This document shows, piece by piece, positions 23,270 through 30,437 of a DNA stretch of 40,347 nucleotides. Both the position numbers and the translations under genes were made by a program. Origin of the DNA: an uncultured Eubacteriales bacterium (GTDB lineage Bacteria; Bacillota; Clostridia; Oscillospirales; Oscillospiraceae); NCBI GenBank assembly GCA_900317855.1, contig ONIG01000018.1, positions 1 to 40,347 of the forward strand, in the 5' to 3' direction. How positions within the stretch are numbered: position 1 is the first letter of the stretch; each line of letters starts with the position of its first letter. The notes beneath the pieces are model-generated. The model had not been told where the DNA came from, ran no database searches, and saw nothing but the letters and a program-made list of their open reading frames with translations.

Positions 23270-23545
23270 GGATGCTTCCAGCGCGCGGAAGATCTCCTCG
23301 TGCAGGTGCACGATCTTGTCGAGCGCCCGCTCGGAGGACGTGCGCGTGTTCACGGCCTGAATGTGCTGATCGTACAGCGACATGCTCGCCTGAAACAGCG
23401 CGGCGAACAGGGGGTTGCCGCACTGGTCGATGATGACCTGGTGAAACAGGAAATCCAGCGGTGTGAATGCCTCGCAGCTCGCTGCGGCGCGCATGCGCCC
23501 GACGACGGCGGACAGCTGCCGGACGGCGGCGGCGGCGACACCATG
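23270..23545 (-). pseudogene. fragment of a GntR/FCD-family regulator
   Basis: About 90 residues of an FCD ligand-binding domain: VRQLSAVVGRMRAAASCEAF, PLDFLFHQVIIDQCGNPLFA, YDQHIQAVNTRTSSERALDK and IVHLHEEIFRALEA. The DNA-binding winged helix that should precede it is missing, and the C-terminal helix is cut where the glycerophosphotransferase reading begins. DFLFHQVII and HLHEEIF contain histidines matching FCD metal ligands. It is a leftover of a different gene fused by deletion or recombination; translation is unlikely to be meaningful. Confidence 0.75.
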
Positions 23546-23572
23546 CGCCCGTGATTTACTCCACTCCCTTCT

Positions 23573-23611
23573 AAAAAGCAGCCGGTTGGCCATTTTGGCC
23601 AACCGGCTGTT
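23573..23611 (-). terminator. terminator of the gene at 23680
   Basis: CAGCCGGTTGGCCA-AAA-TGGCCAACCGGCTG on the minus strand, followed by CTTTTTAG. It isolates the truncated genes at 22174-23545 from transcription coming from the right. Confidence 0.88.
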
Positions 23612-23679
23612 TGATCGTGAAGGGGCTGCTGCACGCGATTCGTTTATATTTCCGATCGAAGCTGCAAGCTGACGGGCAA

Positions 23680-24618
23680 TCATGGTTCGCAGCCTGACAG
23701 TGCAGCGCTCCCGTCTGATTGCGGAGAATCCATTTTTATGGGCTTGCCATCGTGCCATGGGCAATACTTCGTTCCGTCGGATGTGCTGTCCCAATACACC
23801 AGGCCCTGAAACGCGGAAGGCGGCAGACGGTTCTCTGCAAAAGGATTGAGAAACAAAAATGTGTTGTCCATTGTGTAGCGCTCATCGGGTGCCGCTGCAA
23901 GCAGGACACCGGATACACATTTGAAATCCGGACTGCAAAACAGGTTACAGTTGATTGCTGCACCGTTATATTTTGGAAGGCTGTTTTCGTGCGCATATCC
24001 GCTTGCGACGACTTTTCCGGTTTCAACATTGATGGTTATGGTCGGTTGACCACGCCCGAGCAAAATCTCTGTGAGAGCGGCTCCATATTCTTCTTCAAAC
24101 CACTCGTAAGTGAGATATCCCGGCGAAAGAAAAATGACATACGGTTGACCGCCGGGGATGCTCCGATCGAGATGCTTCTGATAGAAATGAACTTTGTTTT
24201 GCAGGGAGTTTGTCAGGCGCGCTTTCAGCAAACGGTTTTTCTCAGCGTAATCTATGAGGCCGGCGCTGTTGACAGAGTTTCTGACCAGAAGAGGGTCCAG
24301 ACCGGATTCCTGCACGTTTCTTCCCGGCGATGCGCAGACACACTCAACATACACAGCACCGTTCAGGACAAAATCTGCGCCGCCCTCATGTTTGCTGTCG
24401 TATGCCATGCGGGTGTTCCCATATTGGGGCAAAAATGCGAGGCTTCTAATCTCGTGCGCCAGCTGAAAGAACCTGTTTGCGAAGGGATCCTGATTGGCAA
24501 GATCTGCCGCCCGCTGCAGGCGCTGCTTGCGGAACGTTCGCTCAGCGTCGGGTATTTCTGCATCGCCGAGTACGGTGTATAATTCGCACAGCTGCCTCGA
24601 AGTGCCTTCGTTTTTCAA
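23680..24618 (-). CDS. uncharacterised protein, possible PD-(D/E)XK nuclease fold
   Basis: 312 residues; family not recognised. The central region NTRMAYDSKHEGGADFVLNG followed by AVYVECVCASPG recalls the D...ExK core of PD-(D/E)XK proteins, with Glu-Cys-Val where a lysine is expected, so catalysis is doubtful or the lysine migrates. Later parts (PYVIFLSPGYLTYEWFEEEY, GRGQPTITINVETGKVVASG) look like a mixed alpha/beta domain. TTG 24618 is chosen because AGGAGG lies 6 nt upstream and a good promoter reads into it; an in-frame GTG at 24690 has no such site. Base composition is visibly less GC-rich than the neighbours and codon use is less biased, suggesting horizontal transfer. Own promoter and terminator. 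It may belong to a defence or mobile element (inference). Confidence 0.65.
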   Translation of the reverse strand: MKNEGTSRQLCELYTVLGDAEIPDAERTFRKQRLQRAADLANQDPFANRFFQLAHEIRSLAFLPQYGNTRMAYDSKHEGGADFVLNGAVYVECVCASPGRNVQESGLDPLLVRNSVNSAGLIDYAEKNRLLKARLTNSLQNKVHFYQKHLDRSIPGGQPYVIFLSPGYLTYEWFEEEYGAALTEILLGRGQPTITINVETGKVVASGYAHENSLPKYNGAAINCNLFCSPDFKCVSGVLLAAAPDERYTMDNTFLFLNPFAENRLPPSAFQGLVYWDSTSDGTKYCPWHDGKPIKMDSPQSDGSAALSGCEP

Positions 24619-24707
24619 AATCTTACCTCCTGCTCCCTGCAATTTTACGCGCTGCATACGGCCACGTGCGAAACCGTATGAAAATAGCACGCTTGATTTC
24701 CAATTTT

Positions 24708-24736
24708 ATGATAGTGCCCATGAAATTGGGCGTCAA
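24708..24736 (-). promoter_or_regulatory. sigma-A promoter of the gene at 24618
   Basis: On the minus strand TTGACG (24736-24731), 17-nt spacer, TATCAT (24713-24708); predicted 5' leader about 83 nt. The spacer holds CCCAATTTCATGGG, a partial dyad. Confidence 0.75.
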
Positions 24737-24857
24737 GACTGCAGCACCGAAAACTGGTAATACCTGCGAGCGGCACGGTCTGCATAGACTACCGGATTTT
24801 GCAGAAAATAGGGTTGCCGAAATGCAAAGCAAAACAGAGCAAAGGAGTTTTCAGAAT

Positions 24858-25394
24858 ATGAAGGCAACCGGAATCGTGCGCCGGATCGACGACCTTGGCC
24901 GCGTGGTCATCCCCAAGGAGATCCGCCGCACCATGCGCATCCGTGAGGGCGACCCGCTGGAGATCTACACCGACACCGACGGGCAGGTCATTTTCAAGAA
25001 GTATTCCCCGATGGGCGAACTGTCCGAGTTCGCCGCGCAGATCTGCGACGCGCTGCACAAGACCACCGGCGGCATTGCCGCCGTGTGCGACCGCGACGCC
25101 GTCATCGCCGTGGCCGGCGGCGGCAGGCGTGAGCTGCTCGACCGGCGCATCAGCCGCGAGCTCGAAGAGCTCATGAGCACGCGCGGCCAGTACGCGGCCG
25201 ACAGCTGCACGCTGCCGGTCGTCGACACGGACGAGCGCTACGCCGTCGCCGTTGCCGCGCCCATCCTCTCCGAGGGCGATGTGCTCGGCTGCGTGCTGTT
25301 CGTGGCCGGGCACGGCGACGGCCCCGCCGGCGAAACGGAGCGCAAGCTCGCACAGGCCGTGTCGGGCTTCCTCGGCAAGCAGATGGAGAGCTGA
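24858..25394 (+). CDS. spoVT: stage V sporulation protein T (SpoVT)
   Basis: 178 residues, the usual SpoVT length. The N-terminal AbrB-type swapped-hairpin DNA-binding domain is nearly canonical: MKATGIVRRIDDLGRVVIPK, EIRRTMRIREGDPLEIY. It is followed by a GAF-like domain (FAAQICDALHKTTGGIAAVC, DERYAVAVAAPILSEGDVLG). SpoVT is a forespore regulator that tunes sigma-G-dependent genes, so the organism, or its recent ancestor, forms spores. AAAGGAG lies 10 nt before the ATG. A weak sigma-G-like pair (TGCATA at 24781, GAAAATA at 24804) lies upstream, but the match is poor. Flanked by strong terminators downstream. Confidence 0.93.
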   Translation: MKATGIVRRIDDLGRVVIPKEIRRTMRIREGDPLEIYTDTDGQVIFKKYSPMGELSEFAAQICDALHKTTGGIAAVCDRDAVIAVAGGGRRELLDRRISRELEELMSTRGQYAADSCTLPVVDTDERYAVAVAAPILSEGDVLGCVLFVAGHGDGPAGETERKLAQAVSGFLGKQMES

Positions 25395-25408
25395 GGGCGC
25401 GGCGCGCC

Positions 25409-25446
25409 AAAACGCGTCAGGGTGCAGGCACGCCCTGACGCGTTTT
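25409..25446 (+). terminator. terminator of spoVT
   Basis: AAAACGCGTCAGGG pairs with CCCTGACGCGTTTT; the T-run is in the stem, so it is symmetric. Confidence 0.85.
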
Positions 25447-25459
25447 CGATTCGCTATAA

Positions 25460-25491
25460 AAAAGACCTCCGGGCGCCCCCAGAGGTCTTTT
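25460..25491. terminator. second tandem terminator
   Basis: AAAAGACCTC-N12-GAGGTCTTTT. With the previous hairpin it gives a double barrier. Confidence 0.75.
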
Positions 25492-25834
25492 GCTGCGGAT
25501 GCAGCCGTTATGGACACGCGCCCCGTACGCAGCAGACACGCGCCATGATCACTGAGGCGGGATGAAATTTGCCATGCGGCGGAGAACAAAAAGGGTAGAT
25601 AATCCGAAAAGAGAGATCAGATAAAAAGAGAAAAGAATTGATAAAAGAGATAGAGATGGGGTAGGTTGCAAAATGGGTTCAAACGATGCGTACGCAGACA
25701 TCCCGACATCACCAATGATACTAGCAGTTTAGCCGAGCAGCGCCGGAAAGTCAAGAAAAATAACCGAATATTTGAAAAATCAGGGATTGTCAGGAAATTC
25801 ACGCGCCTGGCAAATTTCTGGCAAGGGAAAAGCG
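25492..25834. other. gene-free stretch between spoVT and galE
   Basis: No supported coding region. A purine-rich tract of about 80 nt lies at 25587-25665 (repeats of GATAAAAAGAGA type). AT content is higher than in flanking genes. Open frames on either strand lack ribosome binding sites and family likeness. No hairpin with a T-run was seen. Confidence 0.5.
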
Positions 25835-25863
25835 TTGAATCCTGCCGGAATGTGATGTACAAT
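25835..25863 (+). promoter_or_regulatory. sigma-A promoter of galE
   Basis: TTGAAT (25835-25840), 17-nt spacer, TACAAT (25858-25863); 37 nt before the start codon. Confidence 0.8.
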
Positions 25864-25899
25864 AAAAGAGAATATAGCAAACACAAGGAGGTACGGTGC

Positions 25900-26919
25900 A
25901 TGACCGTATTGGTGACCGGCGGCATGGGCTACATCGGCAGCCACACGTGCGTGGAGCTGCTTGAGCAGGGCATGGATGTCGTCGTGGTGGACAATCTTGT
26001 CAACAGCAGCGCGGAGGCGGGCAAACGGGTCGAACAGATCACGGGCCGGCCGCTGAAATTCTATCAGATGGACGTGCGCGACCGCGCCGGGCTCGACCGC
26101 ATTTTTACCGAGCAGAAGATCGACTGCGTCATTCATTTCGCGGGCCTCAAGGCCGTGGGCGAGTCGGTGCAGATGCCGCTGGAATATTACGACAACAACC
26201 TCGGCTCGACGATCACGCTCTGCGAGGCGATGCGTGACCACGGCGTCCGGCAGATCATTTTCTCCTCGTCGGCGACGGTGTACTCCGGCGACAACGAGAT
26301 GCCGCTCTACGAGACGTCCCGCACCGGCAACTGCACGAACCCCTATGGCTGGACGAAGTACGTCTGCGAGCAGATCCTGCGCGACTATGTCGTGGCCGAC
26401 CCGAGCTGGTCGGTCGTGCTGCTGCGCTACTTCAACCCCATCGGCGCGCACCCGAGCGGCCTCATCGGCGAGGATCCGCGCGGCGTGCCGAACAACCTCA
26501 TGCCCTATATCTCGCAGACGGCCATTGGCCGGCTGGAGTGCCTGAGCGTCTTTGGCGACGACTATGACACGCCGGACGGCACCGGCGTGCGCGACTATAT
26601 CCACGTCATGGACCTCGCGCGCGGCCACGTCGCGGCAATCGCCTACATGGCGGAGCATCCGGGCGAGAGTGTCTTCAACCTCGGCACCGGCAAGGGCTAC
26701 AGCGTGCTCGAGATGGTGCACGCCTTCGAGACGGCCAACCACGTGCATGTGCCGTACCGGATCGCGCCGCGCCGTGCGGGCGACCTGCCGACCGTGTACG
26801 CCTGCCCGGACAAGAGTGCGCGCATCCTCGGCTGGCACGCCGAGTATTCGCTCGAGGACATGTGCCGCGACAGCTGGAACTGGCAGACGCACAATCCCAA
26901 CGGCTACGAAACTGCCTGA
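25900..26919 (+). CDS. galE: UDP-glucose 4-epimerase
   Basis: 339 residues, standard GalE length. Extended short-chain dehydrogenase: NAD-binding TGGMGYIGSHT at 6-16, VVDNLVNSS, FAGLKAVGESV, the SSSATVYSG strand, catalytic YGWTK (Y149, K153), RYFNPIGAHPSGLIGEDP and GTGVRDYIHVMDLA. It interconverts UDP-glucose and UDP-galactose in the cytoplasm, feeding galactose use and surface polysaccharide synthesis. ATG 25900 follows AAGGAGGT by 7 nt and lies downstream of a good promoter, so the longer in-frame reading is rejected. Transcribed alone. Confidence 0.95.
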   Translation: MTVLVTGGMGYIGSHTCVELLEQGMDVVVVDNLVNSSAEAGKRVEQITGRPLKFYQMDVRDRAGLDRIFTEQKIDCVIHFAGLKAVGESVQMPLEYYDNNLGSTITLCEAMRDHGVRQIIFSSSATVYSGDNEMPLYETSRTGNCTNPYGWTKYVCEQILRDYVVADPSWSVVLLRYFNPIGAHPSGLIGEDPRGVPNNLMPYISQTAIGRLECLSVFGDDYDTPDGTGVRDYIHVMDLARGHVAAIAYMAEHPGESVFNLGTGKGYSVLEMVHAFETANHVHVPYRIAPRRAGDLPTVYACPDKSARILGWHAEYSLEDMCRDSWNWQTHNPNGYETA

Positions 26920-26930
26920 CGGACTGACCG

Positions 26931-26993
26931 TGCCCGGGCCGGAGTTTTCTCCGGCCCGGGCAGCGCTGCGCCGCCTGCGGGCGGTGCTTTTTT
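26931..26993 (+). terminator. terminator of galE
   Basis: Hairpin TGCCCGGGCCGGA-GTTT-TCCGGCCCGGGCA, then a second GC-rich hairpin (CCGCC-TGC-GGCGG) with TTTTTT at 26988-26993. Confidence 0.85.
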
Positions 26994-27049
26994 GCGGCCT
27001 GAAGGGGCCGCGCTGTTCACATAATGTGCAACAAAAATCAAATTGGTTA

Positions 27050-27078
27050 TTGACAGCCTGTACTAGATAGTGTACGAT
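27050..27078 (+). promoter_or_regulatory. nrdD promoter with candidate NrdR box
   Basis: TTGACA (27050-27055), 17-nt spacer, TACGAT (27073-27078). The dyad GTACTAGATAGTGTAC occupies the spacer and resembles an NrdR box in its ACTA...TAGT arms; NrdR represses ribonucleotide reductase genes. A second dyad, CACATAATGTG, lies at 27018-27028. Confidence 0.6.
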
Positions 27079-27159
27079 ATACCTGCTCTCAATACAAAAT
27101 AAAGCGTTTTTTCACACAAGATGTTGTGTTTTTCGATTATGAGGGGGAGGAAGAGAGAA

Positions 27160-29334
27160 ATGAAGATCATTAAGCGCAACGGCGCCGAGGCGACGTTTGA
27201 TATCTCCAAGATCATCATGGCCGTCACAAAGGCCAATGCCGCCGTCGAGGAGGGCGACCGTATGACGCCGCGCCAGATCCAGCGCATCGCCGAGAGCGTG
27301 GAGCTTGCCTGTCAGGAGCTGGGCCGCAGCGCCGCCGTGGAAGAGATCCAGGACATGGTCGAAAAGCAGATCATGGCCCACGGCGCGTTCGAGGTCGCCA
27401 AGGCCTACATTACTTACCGCTACACCCGCAGCCTGGTGCGCCGCGCCAACACGACCGACGACCGCATCCTGAGCCTGATCGAGTGCAACAACGAGGAGGC
27501 CAAGCAGGAAAACTCCAACAAGAACCCGATCGTCAACAGCACGCAGCGCGACTACATGGCCGGCGAGGTCAGCCGCGACATCACGAGCCGTCTCCTGCTG
27601 CCGAAGGACATCGTCGAGGCGCACGAGGAGGGCATCATCCACTTCCACGACGCGGACTATTACGCGCAGCACATGCACAACTGCGACCTCGTAAACCTCG
27701 AGGATATGCTCGAAAACGGCACCGTCATCACCGGCACGCTCATCGAGCGGCCGCACAGCTTCTCGACCGCGTGCAACATTGCCACGCAGATCATCGCGCA
27801 GGTCGCCTCCAACCAGTACGGCGGGCAGTCGATCTCGCTGACGCACCTGGCCCCGTTCGTGCAGGTCAGCCGCGAGCGCATCCGCCGCGAGGTCGAGGCC
27901 GAGATGCAGGCCATCGACGCGCATCCGGGCGAGGAAAAGCTGGCCGAACTCGTCGAAAACCGCGTGCGCGAGGAGATCCGCCGCGGCGTGCAGACGATCC
28001 AGTATCAGGTCGTTACGCTGCTGACCACGAACGGCCAGGCCCCGTTCGTGACGGTGTTCATGTACCTCGGCGAGGCGAAAAACGAGCAGGAGCGCCACGA
28101 CCTCGCCATGATCATCGAGGAGACGCTGCGCCAGCGCTATCAGGGCGTGAAAAACGAGAAGGGCGTCTGGGTCACGCCGGCGTTCCCGAAGCTCATTTAC
28201 GTGCTCGAGGAGGACAACATCCACGAGGATTCCCCCTACTGGTACCTCACGGAGCTGGCCGCCCGCTGCACCGCCAAGCGCATGGTGCCGGACTACATCT
28301 CCGAGAAGAAGATGCTCGAGCTGAAAGTCGACAAAAACGGCGAGGGCCACTGCTACACCTGCATGGGCTGCCGCAGCTTCCTGACGCCGTATGTGGACGA
28401 AAACGGCAAGCCGAAGTACTACGGCCGCTTCAATCAGGGCGTCGTGACGATCAACCTGCCGGACGTGGCGCTGTCCTCCGGCGGCAATATGGAGAAGTTC
28501 TGGAAGATCTTTGACGAGCGGCTGGAGCTGTGCCACCGCGCGCTCATGTGCCGCCACGAGCGGCTCAAGGGCACGCTCTCGGACGCTGCGCCTATCCTGT
28601 GGCAGTACGGGGCGCTGGCCCGCCTGAAAAAGGGTGAGCCGATCGACAAGCTCCTCTACGGCGGCTATTCGACCATCTCCCTCGGCTACGCGGGGCTGTA
28701 CGAGTGCGTCAAGTACATGACCGGCAAGTCCCACACAGACCCCTCGGCCACGCCGTTCGCGCTCGAGATCATGCAGCACATGAATGATGCCTGCAAGCAC
28801 TGGAAGCAGATGCACAACATCGACTTCAGTCTTTACGGCACGCCGCTGGAGTCCACGACGTACAAGTTTGCCAAGTGCCTGCAAAAGCGCTTCGGCATCA
28901 TCCCCGGCGTTACGGACAAGGGCTACATCACCAACAGCTACCACATCCACGTGACGGAGAATATCGATGCGTTCAGCAAGCTGGCCTTCGAGTCGAAGTT
29001 CCAGGCGCTCTCGCCCGGCGGCGCGATCAGCTACGTCGAAGTGCCGAACATGCAGAACAACATCCCGGCTGTGCTCGAGGTCATGAAGTTCATATATGAC
29101 AACATCATGTACGCCGAGCTCAACACCAAGAGCGACTACTGCCAGGTCTGCGGCTACGACGGCGAGATCGAGATCGTCGAGCACGACGGCAAGCTCATCT
29201 GGCGCTGCCCGAACTGCGGCAACACGGATCAGGACAAGATGAACGTGGCCCGCCGCACCTGCGGCTACATCGGCACTCAGTTCTGGAACCAGGGCCGCAC
29301 ACAGGAGATCAAGGAGCGCGTGCTGCACCTGTAA
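27160..29334 (+). CDS. nrdD: anaerobic (class III) ribonucleoside-triphosphate reductase
   Basis: 724 residues. The N-terminal ATP-cone (about 1-90) begins MKIIKRNGAEATFDISKIIM. The reductase barrel includes NSNKNPIVNSTQRDYMAGEV, HDADYY, SLTHLAPFVQ and CYTCMGCRSF. The C-terminal zinc site has two CxxC pairs (CQVCG and CPNCG), followed by the glycyl-radical loop RRTCGYIGTQ with the radical glycine G702. It reduces NTPs to dNTPs without oxygen and needs NrdG for activation, so the host can grow strictly anaerobically. GGGGGAGG lies about 9 nt before the ATG. The promoter carries a candidate NrdR box. nrdG follows 70 nt downstream. Confidence 0.97.
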   Translation: MKIIKRNGAEATFDISKIIMAVTKANAAVEEGDRMTPRQIQRIAESVELACQELGRSAAVEEIQDMVEKQIMAHGAFEVAKAYITYRYTRSLVRRANTTDDRILSLIECNNEEAKQENSNKNPIVNSTQRDYMAGEVSRDITSRLLLPKDIVEAHEEGIIHFHDADYYAQHMHNCDLVNLEDMLENGTVITGTLIERPHSFSTACNIATQIIAQVASNQYGGQSISLTHLAPFVQVSRERIRREVEAEMQAIDAHPGEEKLAELVENRVREEIRRGVQTIQYQVVTLLTTNGQAPFVTVFMYLGEAKNEQERHDLAMIIEETLRQRYQGVKNEKGVWVTPAFPKLIYVLEEDNIHEDSPYWYLTELAARCTAKRMVPDYISEKKMLELKVDKNGEGHCYTCMGCRSFLTPYVDENGKPKYYGRFNQGVVTINLPDVALSSGGNMEKFWKIFDERLELCHRALMCRHERLKGTLSDAAPILWQYGALARLKKGEPIDKLLYGGYSTISLGYAGLYECVKYMTGKSHTDPSATPFALEIMQHMNDACKHWKQMHNIDFSLYGTPLESTTYKFAKCLQKRFGIIPGVTDKGYITNSYHIHVTENIDAFSKLAFESKFQALSPGGAISYVEVPNMQNNIPAVLEVMKFIYDNIMYAELNTKSDYCQVCGYDGEIEIVEHDGKLIWRCPNCGNTDQDKMNVARRTCGYIGTQFWNQGRTQEIKERVLHL

Positions 29335-29404
29335 CGCGCGAAATCAAAAATAACCGGCGGGCGTGTCCACATGGCGCGCCCGCTGCTTGCGAGGAATTGC
29401 TATT

Positions 29405-29944
29405 ATGTATTATGGAGAGATCAAAACCTGCGACATTGCCAACGGCGTCGGCGTGCGCGTGACGCTGTTCGTTTCCGGCTGCACGAACCACTGCTACAAC
29501 TGCTTTCAGCCGCAGACGTGGGACTTTCACTACGGCAAGCCGTTTGACGCGGCGGCCGAGCAGGTGATTTTTGCCGAGCTGGAAAAGCCCTTCATCCGCG
29601 GCCTGACGCTGCTCGGCGGCGACCCGTTCGAGCCGGAAAACCAGCGCGCGCTCGTGCCGTTTCTGCACCGGGCGCGTGCGCAGTATCCGGATAAGGACAT
29701 CTGGGCGTATTCGGGCTTCACGCTCGACAAGGAGCTCACCGTCGACGGTGCGCACCCGCGCTGCGAGGTCACGGACGAGATGCTCTCGCTCATCGACATC
29801 CTTGTTGACGGGCGCTATATTGACGCGCAGCGCAACATCAGCCTGCGCTTTCGCGGCTCGGAAAACCAGCGCATCATTGACATGGACCGGACCCGCGCGG
29901 CGGGCCGCATCGTACTCTGGGAGGGCATGAACGGATGGAAGTAA
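29405..29944 (+). CDS. nrdG: anaerobic ribonucleotide reductase activating protein (radical SAM)
   Basis: 179 residues. The radical-SAM cluster motif is CTNHCYNC (C26, C30, C33), preceded by VRVTLFVSG; LTLLGGDPF is the SAM-binding GGE-type motif. It uses S-adenosylmethionine and a [4Fe-4S] cluster to generate the glycyl radical on NrdD. GAGGAA lies 9 nt before the ATG. The C-terminus (LWEGMNGWK) overlaps the dut start by 10 nt, so dut translation is coupled to it. Confidence 0.95.
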   Translation: MYYGEIKTCDIANGVGVRVTLFVSGCTNHCYNCFQPQTWDFHYGKPFDAAAEQVIFAELEKPFIRGLTLLGGDPFEPENQRALVPFLHRARAQYPDKDIWAYSGFTLDKELTVDGAHPRCEVTDEMLSLIDILVDGRYIDAQRNISLRFRGSENQRIIDMDRTRAAGRIVLWEGMNGWK

Positions 29945-30375
29945 AGATTCAGAAGCTGCGGCCCGGCGCCGTGACGCCCCGCCGCGGCAGCGCGGACGCC
30001 GCCGGCTACGACCTCTACGCCTGCCCGGCGGACGGGCAGAGCGTCACCATCGCACCGCACGCGACGGCCATGATCGGCACGGGCCTCGCGCTCGCCATCC
30101 CGGCGGGGTATTTCGGCGGCGTGTTCGCGCGCAGCGGGCTCGCGTCCAAGCAGGGGCTGCGCCCGGCCAACTGCGTTGGCGTGATCGACGCCGACTACCG
30201 CGGCGAGTGCACCGTCGCGCTGCACAACGACACGGACGCGCCGCGCACCGTCGCGCCCGGCGACCGCATCGCCCAGCTTGTGATCCTGCCGTTTCTGGCG
30301 GCGGAGTTTTCGGAGGCGGACGCGCTCGATGCGACCGACCGCGGCGCGGGCGGCTTCGGCAGCACCGGCCGGTAA
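29935..30375 (+). CDS. dut: dUTP diphosphatase
   Basis: 146 residues, a trimeric-type dUTPase with all five motifs: AGYDLYA, ARSGLASK, NCVGVIDADYRGE, GDRIAQLVI and RGAGGFGSTG. It hydrolyses dUTP to dUMP and PPi, keeping uracil out of DNA and supplying dTMP synthesis. GGGAGGGC lies about 7 nt upstream, inside nrdG. Placement in the nrdDG operon links dUTP removal to anaerobic dNTP production. A strong terminator follows. Confidence 0.95.
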   Translation: MEVKIQKLRPGAVTPRRGSADAAGYDLYACPADGQSVTIAPHATAMIGTGLALAIPAGYFGGVFARSGLASKQGLRPANCVGVIDADYRGECTVALHNDTDAPRTVAPGDRIAQLVILPFLAAEFSEADALDATDRGAGGFGSTGR

Positions 30376-30388
30376 AATTGGATCAGAG

Positions 30389-30427
30389 AAACCGTCCCCG
30401 GGAGCAAAGCTCCCGGGGACGGTTTTG
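30389..30427. terminator. bidirectional terminator between dut and the dlt-like operon
   Basis: AACCGTCCCCGGGAGC-AAA-GCTCCCGGGGACGGTT with T-runs on both strands (TTTTG on plus, TTTCTCT on minus). Confidence 0.88.
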
Positions 30428-30437
30428 TTTTGGGCGG

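Noticed and set aside
22940..23794. One continuous minus-strand frame running from the FCD fragment into the glycerophosphotransferase region
   Set aside because: Its ends are out-of-frame readings of other genes and it crosses a strong terminator; only the middle (FCD) part is meaningful.
23719..24582. A 287-codon plus-strand frame opposite the PD-(D/E)XK-like gene
   Set aside because: Considered because composition here is less biased and it looks fairly protein-like. The minus-strand gene has a promoter, AGGAGG and a terminator; this frame has none of these.
24781..24810. Sigma-G promoter for spoVT
   Set aside because: TGCATA and GAAAATA have acceptable spacing but the -10 is a poor match to the sigma-G consensus, so it was only mentioned within the gene entry.
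27112..29328. A 738-codon open frame antisense to nrdD
   Set aside because: Shadow of a highly conserved gene; no family likeness of its own.
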